A stretch of 64,000 nucleotides of DNA, from positions 1,187,679 through 1,251,678 of the forward strand of contig QXEO01001842.1 in assembly GCA_007115705.1 (NCBI GenBank), read 5' to 3'. Under the pieces are notes generated by a model that had not been told where the DNA came from, did not search any database, and worked only from the letters and a program-made list of their open reading frames with translations. The position numbers and the translations under genes were made by a program. The stretch comes from Dactylis glomerata (Eukaryota > Streptophyta > Magnoliopsida > Poales > Poaceae). Shown one piece after another: positions 1 through 11,810 of this stretch (positions are counted from its first letter, which is position 1; each line of letters begins with the position of its first letter).

Positions 1-306
1 CCATAGCACGTTCAACAATCTTCATAGGTATTTTAAAAGGATAAGGAGCACAAGCATCATTAGAAACATCACATATGGGAGATAAAATATCATCAGAGCA
101 AACTTTCTCCACTAAAGCTGGGGAACTAAAAATATCATGCTTAACAAAACTAGCTTCCCCAAGCTTAGACTTTTCTATAGCATTAGCAATAACGGTATTC
201 AAAGCATTCGTACTAATAACTTCGCTATGTGAAATAAGCTCCAAAGGTTTTCAAACACTTCAATTCTAAACTCAGGAAAAAGACTAAAGAACTCTTTACT
301 TTCCAT
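1..306 (-). pseudogene. Element B gag-position reading frame, frameshifted, partial
   Basis: On the minus strand an ATG at 306-304 opens a reading frame shortly after the primer-binding site. It runs to about 235, where the coding sense continues in another frame to the window edge (readable segments include SPICDVSNDACAPYPF). The position just after the leader suggests the gag-like frame of the element. I do not recognise a conserved gag domain in what is visible. It is broken by at least one frameshift and is incomplete on the left. Confidence 0.45.
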
Positions 307-440
307 TAAGCCTAACTAGTGAAAATAAAAAACAAGAAACAAAAAGATATAATTGCAGAATCTAAAGGAAATAACTCCGAGCACTCACCAGCAACTAAAA
401 GACTTAGTAACCAAAGAATGTGAGTACCTTTTACCTTACC

Positions 441-458
441 TCCCCGGCAACGGCGCCA
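441..458 (-). other. Primer-binding site of element B (tRNA-Asp type)
   Basis: Read on the minus strand, TGGCGCCGTTGCCGGGGA lies 10 nt downstream of the LTR end. The TGGCGCCGTTGCCGG motif is the primer-binding site common to many plant Gypsy elements and is usually assigned to tRNA-Asp. It fixes the element's orientation as minus. Confidence 0.8.
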
Positions 459-468
459 GAAAAGAGCT

Positions 469-1904
469 TGATGTCTACGTACGCTTCTGTCCTTATAGAC
501 AGTGCTGGGCCTCCAAGTGCAGAGGTTTGTAGAATAGCAGCAAGTTTCCCTTAAGTGGATCACCCAAGGTTTATCGAACTCAGGGAGGAAGAGGTCAAAG
601 CTATCCCTCTCAAACAACCCTGCAATTACGATACAAAAAGTCTCTTGTGTCCCCAACACACCCAATACACTTGTCAGATGTATAGGTGCACTAGTTCAGC
701 GAAGAGATAGTGAAATACAAGTAGTAGTGATGATTATAAGTAGTAAACGTAATCTGAAATAAATATCACTGCGAACAAACATGTAACAAAACTGAAAGGA
801 AACGGTGTGCAATGCTTGGAAACAAGGCCTAGGGATCATACTTTCACTAGTGGACACACTCCCAACAAATATAACATAATTGAACCAATAAATACTATCA
901 TCAATATGCAACTCAAAACAATTCTCCAATGGAAAACGAACACTAATCATGCGTAGGGCTACAAAGCACTCCTCAAAGTCCGTATGTACCCAAACTAGAT
1001 TGTCCCACACTATCACCATGAATGCACTAGATGGTTCCAACAAACACCAACAATTCATAGGGACATTAACCAAAAAGATGCACATGATGCGCACACTAGT
1101 CACCTTCACACCATGATACAAGGTATCTCCAGAGATTACAAATATAAAGCACGGGAGTAGCATAATATCTGAATAATAATATCTACCAATTCAACTAGAT
1201 ACAAAGCTCACGATCACATAAAGATCACATCATGGGAGAGAGAGGTGAACCACAGAGCTACCGGTAGAGCCCTCAGCCCCGGGGGAGAACTACTCCCTCC
1301 TCATCATAGGAGACAACAAGGTTGATGGAGATGGCGGTGAGGTCGATGGAGACGGCGGAGACGGCGATGGAGACCGATGGAGATGGCTCCGGGGGCACTT
1401 CCCCATCCCGGCAGGGTGCCGGAACAGAGACTTCTGTCCCCCGAAATTCGTCGGTGGCGGCGGCGGAGATGCGGAAATCTTCTCGAAATTTCACCGATTC
1501 CTTTAGGGTTTTCTGTCGGGAGGCTACTTATAGGCGAAGGGGCATCATCAGGAGGCGACCAGGGTGGTCTCACCGCAGGGGGGGCGCGGCCAGGGGCTGG
1601 GTCGCGCCCCCTCATGGTGAGGCTGGCCCCTGGCCCCCCTCCGGCTCTCGTTCGGTCTTCGGTCCTCTTCCGGGAAAAATAGGAGTTCTGGAACTTGTTT
1701 CATCCAATTCCGAGAATATTTCCTGTGTGGCTTTTCTGAAAGACAAAAATAGCAGAAAATAGGGAACTGGCACTGTGGCATCTTGTTAGTAGGTTAGTTC
1801 TGGAAATCGCATAAAAATGTCACGAAGTGTAACGAAACACAAGGCAAATGGTGTAAAAACAAGCATGGAGCATCAAAAATTCTAGATACGTTTGAGACGT
1901 ATCA
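469..1904 (-). repeat. 5' LTR of element B
   Basis: The LTR starts on the minus strand with TGATACGTCTCAAACGTATC at 1904 and ends ...GACATCA at 469, next to the primer-binding site. Length is 1436 bp. Its part distal to the primer-binding site (about 1540-1904) is clearly related to the LTRs of element A, including the stretch at 1760-1904. The expected 5-bp target duplication on the right is GGCAT (1905-1909). The matching copy would be off the left edge. Confidence 0.8.
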
Positions 1905-3000
1905 GGCATTACAACATAATACATAGACCATAATCCAACTGCATCTATGACTAATAATCCACCCGCCGGATGTCATCCGAGCAACCGTTGGGTATTAAGT
2001 TGCAAGCAACAGATTATCGACTTAACCAAAGTGTGTAATATAAACAATACAAATGTCCTTGAACACAAGATTGTAGTTTTCTCCCTAGTAGCAACAGCAC
2101 ATCTACAACCTTAGAGGTTTCTATCACTCCCCCAGATTACTAGAGGCATGAACCCACTATCGAGCATAAATACTCCCTCTTGCAGTCACTAGCATCCACT
2201 CGGCCAAGATATCTACTAGCAACGGAGAGCATGCAAGATCATAAACAACATAGAGATGATAAATCATAAATCAACTTGACAAAGTATTAATATTCTTTGG
2301 ATCCCAACAAACACAACATGTAGAATTACACAATGATGATCTTGATCATGATAGGCAGCTCACAAGATCTAAACATGAAGCACATGGAGGAGATGACAAC
2401 TATCTAGCTACTGCTATGGACCCGTAGTCCAAGGTAGACTACTCACATATCACTCCGGAGGTAGGCATGGTGATGAAGAAGGCCTCCGGTGGTGATTCCC
2501 CTCTCCGGCAGTGTGCTGGGAAGAGCTTTTGGACCGTCCCGATCTCGCGTCGACGACGGCAGTGGCTTACAGTATGTTTTGTGGAAAATTGATCGGGTGT
2601 TTAGGGTTTTCCCGTTGAGGGGAATATATAGGCGGAAGGGCGGCGTCAGGAGGTGGGCCAGGTGGCCCCACCACCTGGTGGCGTAGGCCAGGGGCTGGAC
2701 GCGCCACCCCATGGTGTGGCTGGCCCCTAGTCCCCCTCCGTCTCTGCTTTGGACTCCGTCTCGCGTCGGGAAAAATAGGAACTTCGGCTTTTATTTCATC
2801 CAATTCCGAGAATATTTCCTGTGTAGCTTTTCTGAAACACAAAAACAGCAGAAAACAGGGAACTGGCACTGTGGCATCTCATTAATAGGGTAGTTCCGGA
2901 AAATGCATAAAAACGCCATGAAGTGTAACAAAACACAAAGCAAATGGTGCATAAACAAGCATGGAGCATAAAAAATTATAGATACTTTTGAGACGTATCA
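1905..3000 (-). repeat. 3' LTR of element A, right part
   Basis: This stretch is closely similar to 7231-8280 of A's 5' LTR and ends with the same GACGTATCA border. Compared with it, the 5' LTR lacks about 60 bp that are present here around 2770-2820. A TATA-like TATATA (complement of about 2623-2630) lies in the LTR, as in the partner LTR near 7952. Confidence 0.85.
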
Positions 3001-3017
3001 AGCATCCCCAAGCTTAA
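3001..3017 (-). other. Polypurine tract of element A
   Basis: Read on the minus strand, TTAAGCTTGGGGATGCT directly precedes the 3' LTR that begins TGATACGTCT. The purine run plus its position identify it as the plus-strand primer site and mark the left LTR as the 3' LTR. Confidence 0.75.
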
Positions 3018-5932
3018 CTCCTGCTCATCCTCGAGTAGGTAAGTGATAACAAAACAATAATTTTTGAGGTGACATGCACCAACACAATCTTGATCAAACG
3101 ATGTAAAGCAGTGAGTGCTGAGATCAAAATACTTAAAGCATGGGCATAAAAGACATAATCTTGACCATAAAACGTAGCAACCATGTTATAACATAAAATG
3201 TAACACAAACAAAAGATCATGAGTCATGATGCATTGAAAGTTAAGTGTGTGTTTCAACCATATAGAAAAACATAGCAAAGTGGTTTTTAGCTTGTCCTTC
3301 ATGGAATAGCAAAACATAAATGCATAGGACACCTTCAAGTTTAAGAGGGCGACTAGACACAAATAATTTAAGAACAAGCAAAACCATAATCATGAATCAA
3401 TCAATAATAAATTTTGGTACTATGCACATTAAACTCAGAATAACAACTATGCTCTCTTAGATGATGCATAAAGGTAGAAGGTGGAGAATCAACATAAAAG
3501 TAAAATAAAGGCCCTTCGCAGAGGGAAGCAGTGATTGTAAGTTTTATAAACCTACAAAAATTATGATACTTACGAGCTTTGAGCTCTCATTGCCCCCATC
3601 ATAGGCATCTTGAGTGGTTAAGGTTAATGCGAGTACAATTATGAAGCATATGCTTAACAAATCATAAGTTGAAAATCTCATGTCCTGTGAAATACGAATA
3701 CCCAAACCTCATGCTACTCGACTTAGGTCCCAAGCAAGTTCTTATCATTGTAAGCATACATGTATCATCGAGAACGCCAATGGGGTACCTCTTGCCCGAT
3801 GACATGGAACAAGCCCACATCAAAATGACAAGAAAAACAGACAATGAACACCTCGGCATCTCTTTTATTTACCATGGGTATAGCTTTTTATTTTGAGATA
3901 CGTCGTCGAATGTCCACTATGGGCATGCTGTAAATTTCCACCATGAATGATGCATGGCTTAGATTAGCGGCCCAAGCGTTTCTCTAACACATATACAAAC
4001 TCCATGAGCTCACAAGTTTCCAACTTATTTCACATTGCAGGTATCCACAAACAAAAGATCACGATATCAACTAAATGATAGAAAGTGCAATATTGAAAGC
4101 TTGCCCCATGATGTCATGGCTGGGCTAACTTCCAACTTACAACTTGCAAGCAAAACATCAACATAAGAGAACCACAATGGTCAAATTTATTAAAAGCAAG
4201 AAAGTAAAGTGTGACGTCAGGTTTGTGAGAGCTTTAGTGACTAATTTTCACATAACACAAAAAGTTTAATTTGAAGGATAGATAAAAGCAAGATGAATTG
4301 TGCTTGGAATAGCAAATTGCTAATAGGTAGATATGGTGGACATATTGGAAAACTTTGGTTTTTGGGAGTTGGATGCACGAGAAGTATTCCCTCTCAGTAC
4401 AAAATGAAGGCTAGCAGAAGACTGGGAGCGACCAACTAAGAGAGAAATAATGGCCATAATCATGCATAGTGACAAAACATCATTAACCGAAGCATAAAGT
4501 GGTATCACAAGTCAAAAACCAACTGATCATAGAGGCTTATGGCGACTTGGTAAAGTCAAACATGTTGTAAGCATGCGCCAAGTCAACCCAAATAAAGCAT
4601 CAAAGGAGAAAACCATAATAATATGCTCCCATATAATAAAGACAATGCATGATTCTTTCAAAGGCACATTAAGCAATCTCAGTAATTTGAGACAAGTCAT
4701 GCTACAGCAAAAACTACTAAGCATACTATCAAAATAACATCAAACATGACATGCAAAAGTCTAAGCCATAGTCTAAACAAGCTCCCATTTGTACCACTAT
4801 AGGCATGAAACTTTTTTCTCTTTTCCAACACCATTCAACCTTTTTGAAACAACTCTTTAAGATGAAAACCAACATAGACCAGTGGTCTAAATACACCTTG
4901 ATACAAAGATATAACAAGATCTGAACAAAAATCAAGGCGAAAAACAAAAGCTAAATGCAGTACTAGAAAAAGAGAACACTCGTTGAACGATAAGAGTGAA
5001 AACTAGAGTGTTCTTGGCAATGAAAAACAGAGTGTGTCTTCTCCAAAAGAAATTTGTTGGGGTCCAACCATTTATTGCGGCAAACAAAACAAAAGAAAAC
5101 TGAAAGCGAAAGTAAAGACGCTCCAAGAAAAACGCATAGTATACGAAGCAATAAAAATATAGTGTCTTGAAAGGTGACCTAATTTTTGCCGATGAAGAAG
5201 GGGTGCCTCGGGGCATCCCCAAGCTTTGATGGTTGTACCTCTTGGATATTTCTTGGGGTGACATGGGCATCCCCAATCTTGAGCTTTTGTCTATACTTCA
5301 TCTCATCTCATCACTCTCCTTTCCCTACACTTGAAAACTTCCTTCATACAAAACTTCACACAATTTTATTAGCAACATTAGTGTAAGCATGATAGTAAAT
5401 CTACTCTTTTGGTTCAGTTTCAAACTCAAATATACCATCCATTAAGGCATAAGCTAATGTAGCAACTTCCTCAAAAGTTCCGTGATCAAAAGAACTCAAA
5501 AAGAAAGTGATCGAGAGGCAAACACAAATAGTGGCAGAAATCTGTCAAAACAGAACAACTGACAAAGATCAATTTTTCTGAGGAACTTCTGTTGCTCAAA
5601 TCGAAAAGTGCAAAGCTAATAAAAGTTACGAAATAACCTGGGGCATGTGCGCAAGAAATCGCAGATCAAAAAGATATACTGAGAATTGTTAGGAATTTTT
5701 ACGGTGCAGCGCAAAAATCTATTTCAGGACAGCAACTTCCCCAAAACTTACCTTCCTCCAATTAGAGGTTCTTCTTGGCACAAAAACGAAATAAAATGAT
5801 AAGGAGAGGTCATTACATTAGTAATAACTTCCAAGACTCAACAAAAAGAAAAACTACTGAAAAGAAAACATTGAGTTATCTCCCAAGAGTGCTTTTCTTT
5901 AACGCCTTTGCGCTAGGCGCAGAAAGTGGAAA
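3018..5932 (-). other. Element A internal region without coding potential
   Basis: About 2.9 kb of AT-rich sequence has only short chance frames on both strands. No gag-pol motif (zinc knuckle, DSG/DTG protease, YxDD, DDE) could be found. It is best read as the non-coding body of the non-autonomous element. Confidence 0.6.
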
Positions 5933-6526
5933 TCAAGTATTTTCAAATGAGGCATTAAGATCAATTGAAGAAGTCTTTTCAACAATGAATTGTATTGTAT
6001 CCAAATGAGTTTTTGAAGATCCCTTATGAACACTCTTGGGTTCACTACTTTCATCAAAAGGGTTTTCAGGAACAATCCAATCAAAATTCTTTTCCAAAGC
6101 TTCATTTAATCCTAGGAGTTTGCAAGGTATTGGTACTTTGATTTCTTCCTTATTTGTACCAACAAAATTTACGCGTGAGCAAAGCATATTAAAACGCTCA
6201 AAATCTTTCCTAGCTTCTATAACAACATCTCTAAATTCTCTATGCAAAGTCTCCAAAATAAAATCTTTCTTTCCGGAGTCTTCTATATCATGAAGCTTAA
6301 GAAACATTTGTTGCATAAAAGGATTAAGGTTAGCAAACCTAGCCTCCAACATGTGAACTAAATATGCAGCAGCAACTTTATAACTAGGAACAAGCTCGGC
6401 TAAAGATCTATCCTCAACATCTTTATGCATACTAACATGATTAAAGAACTCCTCAATGTTACCTTTCCCAATTATAGAACCACTACCTATTGTAAGGTCC
6501 TCCAGAGCATACCTAGGGAACAACAT
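5933..6526 (-). CDS. Element A 197-residue protein of unknown function
   Basis: This intact frame is the only substantial one in the element and sits about 160 bp downstream of the primer-binding site, in the gag position. The product is mixed helical, rich in Phe and charged residues, with segments such as NPFMQQMFLKLHDIEDSGKK and a C-terminal acidic/Ser part. No zinc knuckle or transmembrane segment is visible. It could be a diverged gag or a protein specific to this non-autonomous group. The start used is the first ATG of the frame. That it remains open while nothing else does may mean selection or recent insertion. Confidence 0.5.
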   Translation of the reverse strand: MLFPRYALEDLTIGSGSIIGKGNIEEFFNHVSMHKDVEDRSLAELVPSYKVAAAYLVHMLEARFANLNPFMQQMFLKLHDIEDSGKKDFILETLHREFRDVVIEARKDFERFNMLCSRVNFVGTNKEEIKVPIPCKLLGLNEALEKNFDWIVPENPFDESSEPKSVHKGSSKTHLDTIQFIVEKTSSIDLNASFENT

Positions 6527-6682
6527 AATGAACTAAAAGTAAAAGTAACGGAATACCAACTATCAAAGGAACTACTTTTTGTATTTTTGATAAGAAAGAT
6601 GCAAGCAAAAATAAAATAAAGCAAAACAATAACAAAGTAAAAGATTGGAAGCGAGAGACTCCCCTTGCAAAAATCCTCTTTC

Positions 6683-6700
6683 TCCTCGGCAACGGCGCCA
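6683..6700 (-). other. Primer-binding site of element A (tRNA-Asp type)
   Basis: On the minus strand TGGCGCCGTTGCCGAGGA lies 11 nt inside the end of the 5' LTR. It is nearly the same as that of element B, with A for G at one position. Confidence 0.8.
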
Positions 6701-6711
6701 GAAAAATTGCT

Positions 6712-8280
6712 TGATGGCGTGTAGATGACCGCCTAGTTGGGAACCCCAAGAGGAAGGTATGATGAGCATAGCAGCAAGTCTTCCCTCGGTATGAAACCAA
6801 GGTTTATCGAACCAGTAGGAGAAAGAACCGACTTCCGAAGGTTGATGCTCGCTAGCTTCACGACAGCTCCAGACAATTTATATATGTCGCCTCGTCTGGG
6901 GCATAGCTTTGCACCAGCAGCAACGTGGAACCTGCACACAACACAACCAAGTACTTTGCCCCAACTTACAGTGAGGTTATCAATCTCACCGGTTTACTGT
7001 AAACAAAGGATTAAGCGTATCGAGTGGTAAAATATAGTAGTTTGCGATAATGTAAATAAAGCGAGTAAATGGTAAACGGTAATAACAATGTAAAAGAATG
7101 GACCGGGGACCATAGTTCACTAGTGGTATCTCTCCATAAGATAAATAACATATTGGGTAAACAAATTAAGTTGGGCAATTGATAGAATAAAGCAAGAATA
7201 CAAATGTCATGAGGATCACTATGAGATTCACTTGGGCATTACAACATAATACATAGACCGTAATCTAACTACATCTATGACTAATAATCCACCCACTGGA
7301 TGTCATCCGAGCAATCATTGGGTATTAAGTTGCAAGCAATAGATTATCGCCTTAAGCAAAGTGTGTAATGTAAACAATATAAATGTCCTTGAACACAAGA
7401 TTGTTGTTTTCTCCCTAGTAGCAACAGCACATCTACAACCTTAGAGGTTTCTGTCACTCCCCCAGATTACTAGAGGCATGAACCCACTATCGAGCATAAA
7501 TACTCCCTCTTGGAGTCACTAGCATCTACTCGACCAAGATATCTACTAGCAATGGCGAGCATGCAAGATCATAAACAACATAGAGATGATAAATCATAAA
7601 TCAACTTGACAAAGTATCAATATTCATCGGATCCCAACAAACACAACATGTAGAATTACACAACGATGATCTTGATCATGATAGGCAGCTCACAAGATCT
7701 AAACATGAAGCACATGGAGGATATGACAACCATCTAGCTACTGCTATGGACCCGTAGTCCAAGGTAGACTACTCACACATCACTCCGGAGGCAGGCATGG
7801 TGATGAAGAAGGCCTCCGGTGGTGATTCCCCTCTCCGGCAGGGTGCCGGGAAGAGCTTCTGGACCCTCTCAATCTCGCGTTGACAACGGCGGCGGCTTAC
7901 AGTATGTTCGTGGAAAATTGATCGGGTGTTTAGGGTTTTCCCGTCGAGGGGAATATATAGGTGGATGGGCGGCGTCAGGAGGTGGGCCAGGTGGCCCCAC
8001 CACCTTGTGGTGCGGGCCTGGGGCTGGCCGCGCCACCCCATGGTGTGGCTGGCCCCTGGTCCCCCTCCGTCTCTACTTTAGACTCTGTCTCCGTCCCATG
8101 GTGTAGCTTTTCTGAAACACAAAAATAGTAGAAAACAGGAAACTGGCACTGTGGCATCTCGTTAATAGGTTAGTTCCAGAAAATGCATAAAAACGCCACG
8201 AAGTGTAACAAAACACAAAGCAAATGGTGCATAAACAAGCATGGAGCATCAAAAATTATAGATACATTTGGGACGTATCA
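6712..8280 (-). repeat. 5' LTR of element A
   Basis: The 1569-bp LTR begins TGATACGTCC on the minus strand at 8280 and ends CATCA at 6712. It is complete, whereas the other LTR is split by element B. The 3-kb partner comparison shows a deletion of about 60 bp near 8090-8100. The target duplication expected on the right is GCGTG (8281-8285). Confidence 0.85.
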
Positions 8281-8707
8281 GCGTGGTCCAAGCCTGGCCG
8301 CGCCGTGGCATGGTGTGGGGCCCCCCTGGCCCTCCACTTATTCTTCCACCTGCCACTCCACTCTCTCTCCTGAGAAAACACCATTTCATTGCTCAAAACC
8401 GTGTTCTTGCTGTTCTTGCTCGCGATTTTCGATCTCCTTGCTCAGCCCACCTTGGCTGCTGAGATTTGGAGTTTTTGTTCTCCGGTATGTGACTCCTTCG
8501 ATTGCCCAAGTAGAATTTTGTTTAGTGGAGTATTTTTTTGAGTATTTTAGCACTATAGGTGATAGGTTAAGTGAGTTTGCATGCTTGTTCTATTGCTTAG
8601 ATAAGTTATTTTGATGCATGTTAGCTCTCTTGCAACTCCCTATAGTAGCTTCCTTCATTTGTTTGTCTCAAAATCATTTTTTATGAGATTTGTTAAAAAT
8701 TTCAGAG

Positions 8708-9834
8708 ATGGAGGAGAATGAATACCAACTCATCCAACATGAATTAGAGGTGCATGAAGTCATGAAAGTGCACCATGAAGAGGGAGTCTTCCCCTCTATC
8801 TATCCATGCTTGGAATTCATGAGTGTTGCAGGGATTCTGCAGGACTTTCAAACTCTAATCTCTAATGCAGGGTTAGAACATTTTATTGATGGTGAACCTC
8901 ACCAATTTGTGAAACTAACCATGTCTGTGGTCCAGGATTTTAGATTTAGTTGGTCTTTGCCTAACCCCATGGTTCATTATAAAATTTACAATAAAACTGT
9001 GGACTTGCCCTTTGATGTTTTTTGTGCAGCCATTAAAGTACCACAGTGGGGATCGCGCGGAAAGATAAAGGAGCGACCTAGGCTGTTGATGGACTTGTAT
9101 GAAGAGATTTGCCAAGGAAGAAGCTTCTCAGATGAGAGTGGTAAAATTCGGAGTATTCATCTCCCGTCTATTCGATATTTTGCCTATTTTATTGCCAAGT
9201 GTGTTCTTGCTAGGAAGACTGCAAACAAGTTATCTTCTTATGATTTAAGTTTTATTTCAGCTACTTTGAGACAGGATAGGACTTATAATTTGGATGCTTT
9301 GATAGCTTTCCGTATCGCTGCTAACCACGAGAAAGGGGGAGTTTGTGGAGGTTTTATTGCTTCTCGTTTATTAGCTTTACATGGTGTAGTACCGCATGAT
9401 TTAGACATTCAGTTCCCCATAGAGAGGCTTGATCTTAATTCTATGATTCAGCACAAATTTGTTTCTTCTTGGGCTTGTTTGAGCAACTTTTCTTTTGAGA
9501 TAACCTTTTTTCAAGAAATCAGGCTGTAGAGTAGTTAAGTCTGATCGATTAGTCCATTTGTCTGCGCCTTTTTTGTTTAACCTTGATGTCAGGATTGAAT
9601 GGTCACTCATGGAGGATGAGCTTGACGCGTACATGGAGGAGCACCCTTAGCACCTGCACGATGATGGAGAGGGGACTGAAGATAATTCTGTCTAGCCCTC
9701 CATCACTTGGGAGTTTCCATACCAGCAGCCTTATTATGATTATGTGCCTTCTGCTTCATCTTCACGAGAGCCTGATTATGATCATGCTAACGATGACCCA
9801 CCAGCCTGGAGCGATTACCAGCGTTGGGATTGAT
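8708..9834 (+). pseudogene. Athila ORF1-like protein of element C, frameshifted
   Basis: The frame starts at the ATG at 8708, just after a splice-acceptor-like TTTCAG, and is open to about 9490. Coding sense then continues in another frame to a stop at about 9832, with further stops near 9647 and 9694. The first 270 residues look like the plant Athila ORF-1/putative transposon protein type: a helical block with GLEHFIDGEPHQFVKLTMSV, then a W/F-rich segment ending DLYEEICQGRSF. The function of this family is not established. It is not the host AP2 gene and has no receptor or enzyme motifs. Confidence 0.55.
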
Positions 9835-9855
9835 CTCCACTTAGGCCAAAAGCCT

Positions 9856-9870
9856 AAGCTTGGGGGGAGG
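9856..9870 (+). other. Polypurine-tract-like motif inside element C
   Basis: AAGCTTGGGGGGAGG follows the end of the broken frame and closely matches the true polypurine tract at 11796-11810. It lies about 1.95 kb before the LTR. Whether it primes DNA synthesis is unknown. Confidence 0.5.
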
Positions 9871-11795
9871 TATATCGACAACTCACTCATCTATACATCA
9901 TATTCTGTCGGGACTTTGTATATGCATGTTTCGCTTTCTTTCTTTTTCTTTGTTGTTCTTGTTTTATTTCTGCTTTCCAAAACATAAAAATACCAACAAT
10001 ATTTCTGTTATTTCTCTTTCTTTTCTTCTTTAGTTTTCTAGTATTGGTTTGCTTCACCTTCTAGTTTCGGTTTGGTATTCGAAAAAACCAAAAAGATTTT
10101 GCTTTGTTTGTTGTTTCCTTCTGTTCTTGTTTTAAAATTCGAAAACCCAAAAATATTTGTTCTTCTTTTCCAGTTTTGTAAAGTTTGCTGCAGAGTTCAG
10201 TCTCCCGTGACTCCATTGGAGCTTGGTTATCACTTCATATTATTCAAGCCACATAAGTGAAAGGCTATAATGACGATCTATGACAATTCAAGATGTGGTG
10301 AGAGGCTGGTATGAACTCTATTTGTTTTCATTTTTGTATATATATACTCATTCATGTGGACTTGCTTAGTTTGTTCGTATAAGGTGTATGTTATTTAATG
10401 GATGCTTAGTAGTTCTTGCTCTCATATGATTAGTTCCAATTTACTAATAGTTTGTAGCATGTCATATAGATGTTTGCTTGCATTGTTCTATTCATAAAAC
10501 GGCATGACATTGTGGTATCCTCCTCTAAATGTTTCATTTGAATCGACTTGGCACATGCTCAAGCATGCATATGACTAAACAAAAGTAAATTAAGCCTTGA
10601 TGATTTATTTTGCCTCAGAGCTCTTGTATCATTTTTATGCCTCTATTAATTTTGTTTTGTCGCAAGCATGATTATGACAGTTACTTCTCTCTCGATTGTC
10701 GCTTCCTAGTCTTTTGCTAGCTTTCACCTGTACTGAGAGGGAATACTTCTCGTGCATCCAACTCCTGAAAACCAAGTTATTCCAAAGAGTCTACTATAAA
10801 TTCCCATGCATGGTATTTCAAGCCATTCCAAGTAAATTTTCATGTGCTACCTTTCAAAACCTTCAAATACTTCTCATTTTGTGACACTGTTTTTAGCTCA
10901 TGAGGACGTACTGGTCGGATTTGCTATCTTCCATATTGAATTAAGTCCCCCTCGACTTGCATGCTTCATCTGCTTGTCATTAATTTTGCAAGAGAGCTGG
11001 TCAGACCATTGTAACCTTAATAAAAAAAGGCACTCCTCCATGGTATGTGAAAGTTGGTGGGCACCCGAAGGATTCGGTTCGCTATGGTTTGTGAAAGGAA
11101 AAGTGGGGAGGAGTGCCAAATTTTATAAAATAGCATGTATATGCCAATTTTTCAAGAACTCATAACCGCTCTTAACTTGTTTAGTATGGAAGATAGCAAG
11201 AACCCCATTGCCAGTCGTTGACAGGAACAACCACCTCTCAAAACATTTTGTATCTCTGTTTTACAAATGAAAAGCTCTAGCACATGTTAAATCCATGCTT
11301 CCCTTTGCGAAGGGCCTTTCTTTTACTTTATGTTGAGTCTTCATCTTCTAACTTTAAGCACCTTCTTGAGAGCATGGCTGTCGTTCTTAGTGCAATGTGC
11401 TTGTCCCAGAACATGGTTAATTGTGGTATAACTTTGATGCTTGTATCTTTGATATTTCTACTTCTATTCTTCTCTTGAACTTCAGAGGTGCCTTGGCATT
11501 TATGTTTTGCTCCACAAATAAAGGAAAGTGAGATACCACTTTTTCATATCTTATTATGAGCATTACAATCTTGTAACTTCTTATGTTTCATGTTGCTTAT
11601 TATTAGTGTGTTGGTATTTCTTCATGGCTTGCATGACTATGAGGTAACATTGGTTGCATACTTCTTATTATGAATTGCTTAAGTACTTGATCATATAGTG
11701 AGAATATATACATCTTATGAAGCAAATGTGTTTGTGAAAGTTTCTTTTATCACACTCAGTTGTTAACTGAATTGCTTGAGGACAAGCAATAAGCT
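9871..11795 (+). other. Element C 3' internal region, no gene seen
   Basis: About 1.9 kb of AT-rich sequence holds only short chance frames. I see no conserved protein motif, RNA gene or repeat array in it. It ends in a purine-rich stretch before the 3' LTR. Confidence 0.55.
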
Positions 11796-11810
11796 AAGCT
11801 TCGGGGGAGT
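11796..11810 (+). other. Polypurine tract of element C
   Basis: AAGCTTCGGGGGAGT lies directly before the LTR start TGATATGTCC at 11811. This defines the plus orientation and identifies the LTR as the 3' copy. Confidence 0.8.

Larger units (their letters stand above)
1..468 (-). mobile_element. Element B, 5' internal end of a Gypsy-type LTR retrotransposon
   Basis: This is the internal region next to the 5' LTR of a minus-strand LTR retrotransposon whose remainder lies beyond the left edge. It is recognised by the primer-binding site at 441-458 immediately left of the LTR that begins at 469. The element is nested in the 3' LTR of element A: its right LTR border (1904) is followed by sequence that is uninterrupted in A's other LTR at about 7231. 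Its leader and LTR resemble those of A, so it belongs to the same broad group of Triticeae Gypsy elements. Confidence 0.8.
1905..8280 (-). mobile_element. Element A, non-autonomous Gypsy-type LTR retrotransposon
   Basis: The order on the plus strand is 3' LTR (to 3000), polypurine tract, 3.7-kb internal region, primer-binding site, 5' LTR (6712-8280), so the element is on the minus strand. The internal region has one intact 197-codon frame and no recognisable protease, reverse transcriptase or integrase, so it depends on proteins from elsewhere. The 3' LTR is interrupted at 1905 by element B; its missing outer part should lie left of the window. A itself is inserted in element C, whose sequence resumes at 8281. 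Confidence 0.8.
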
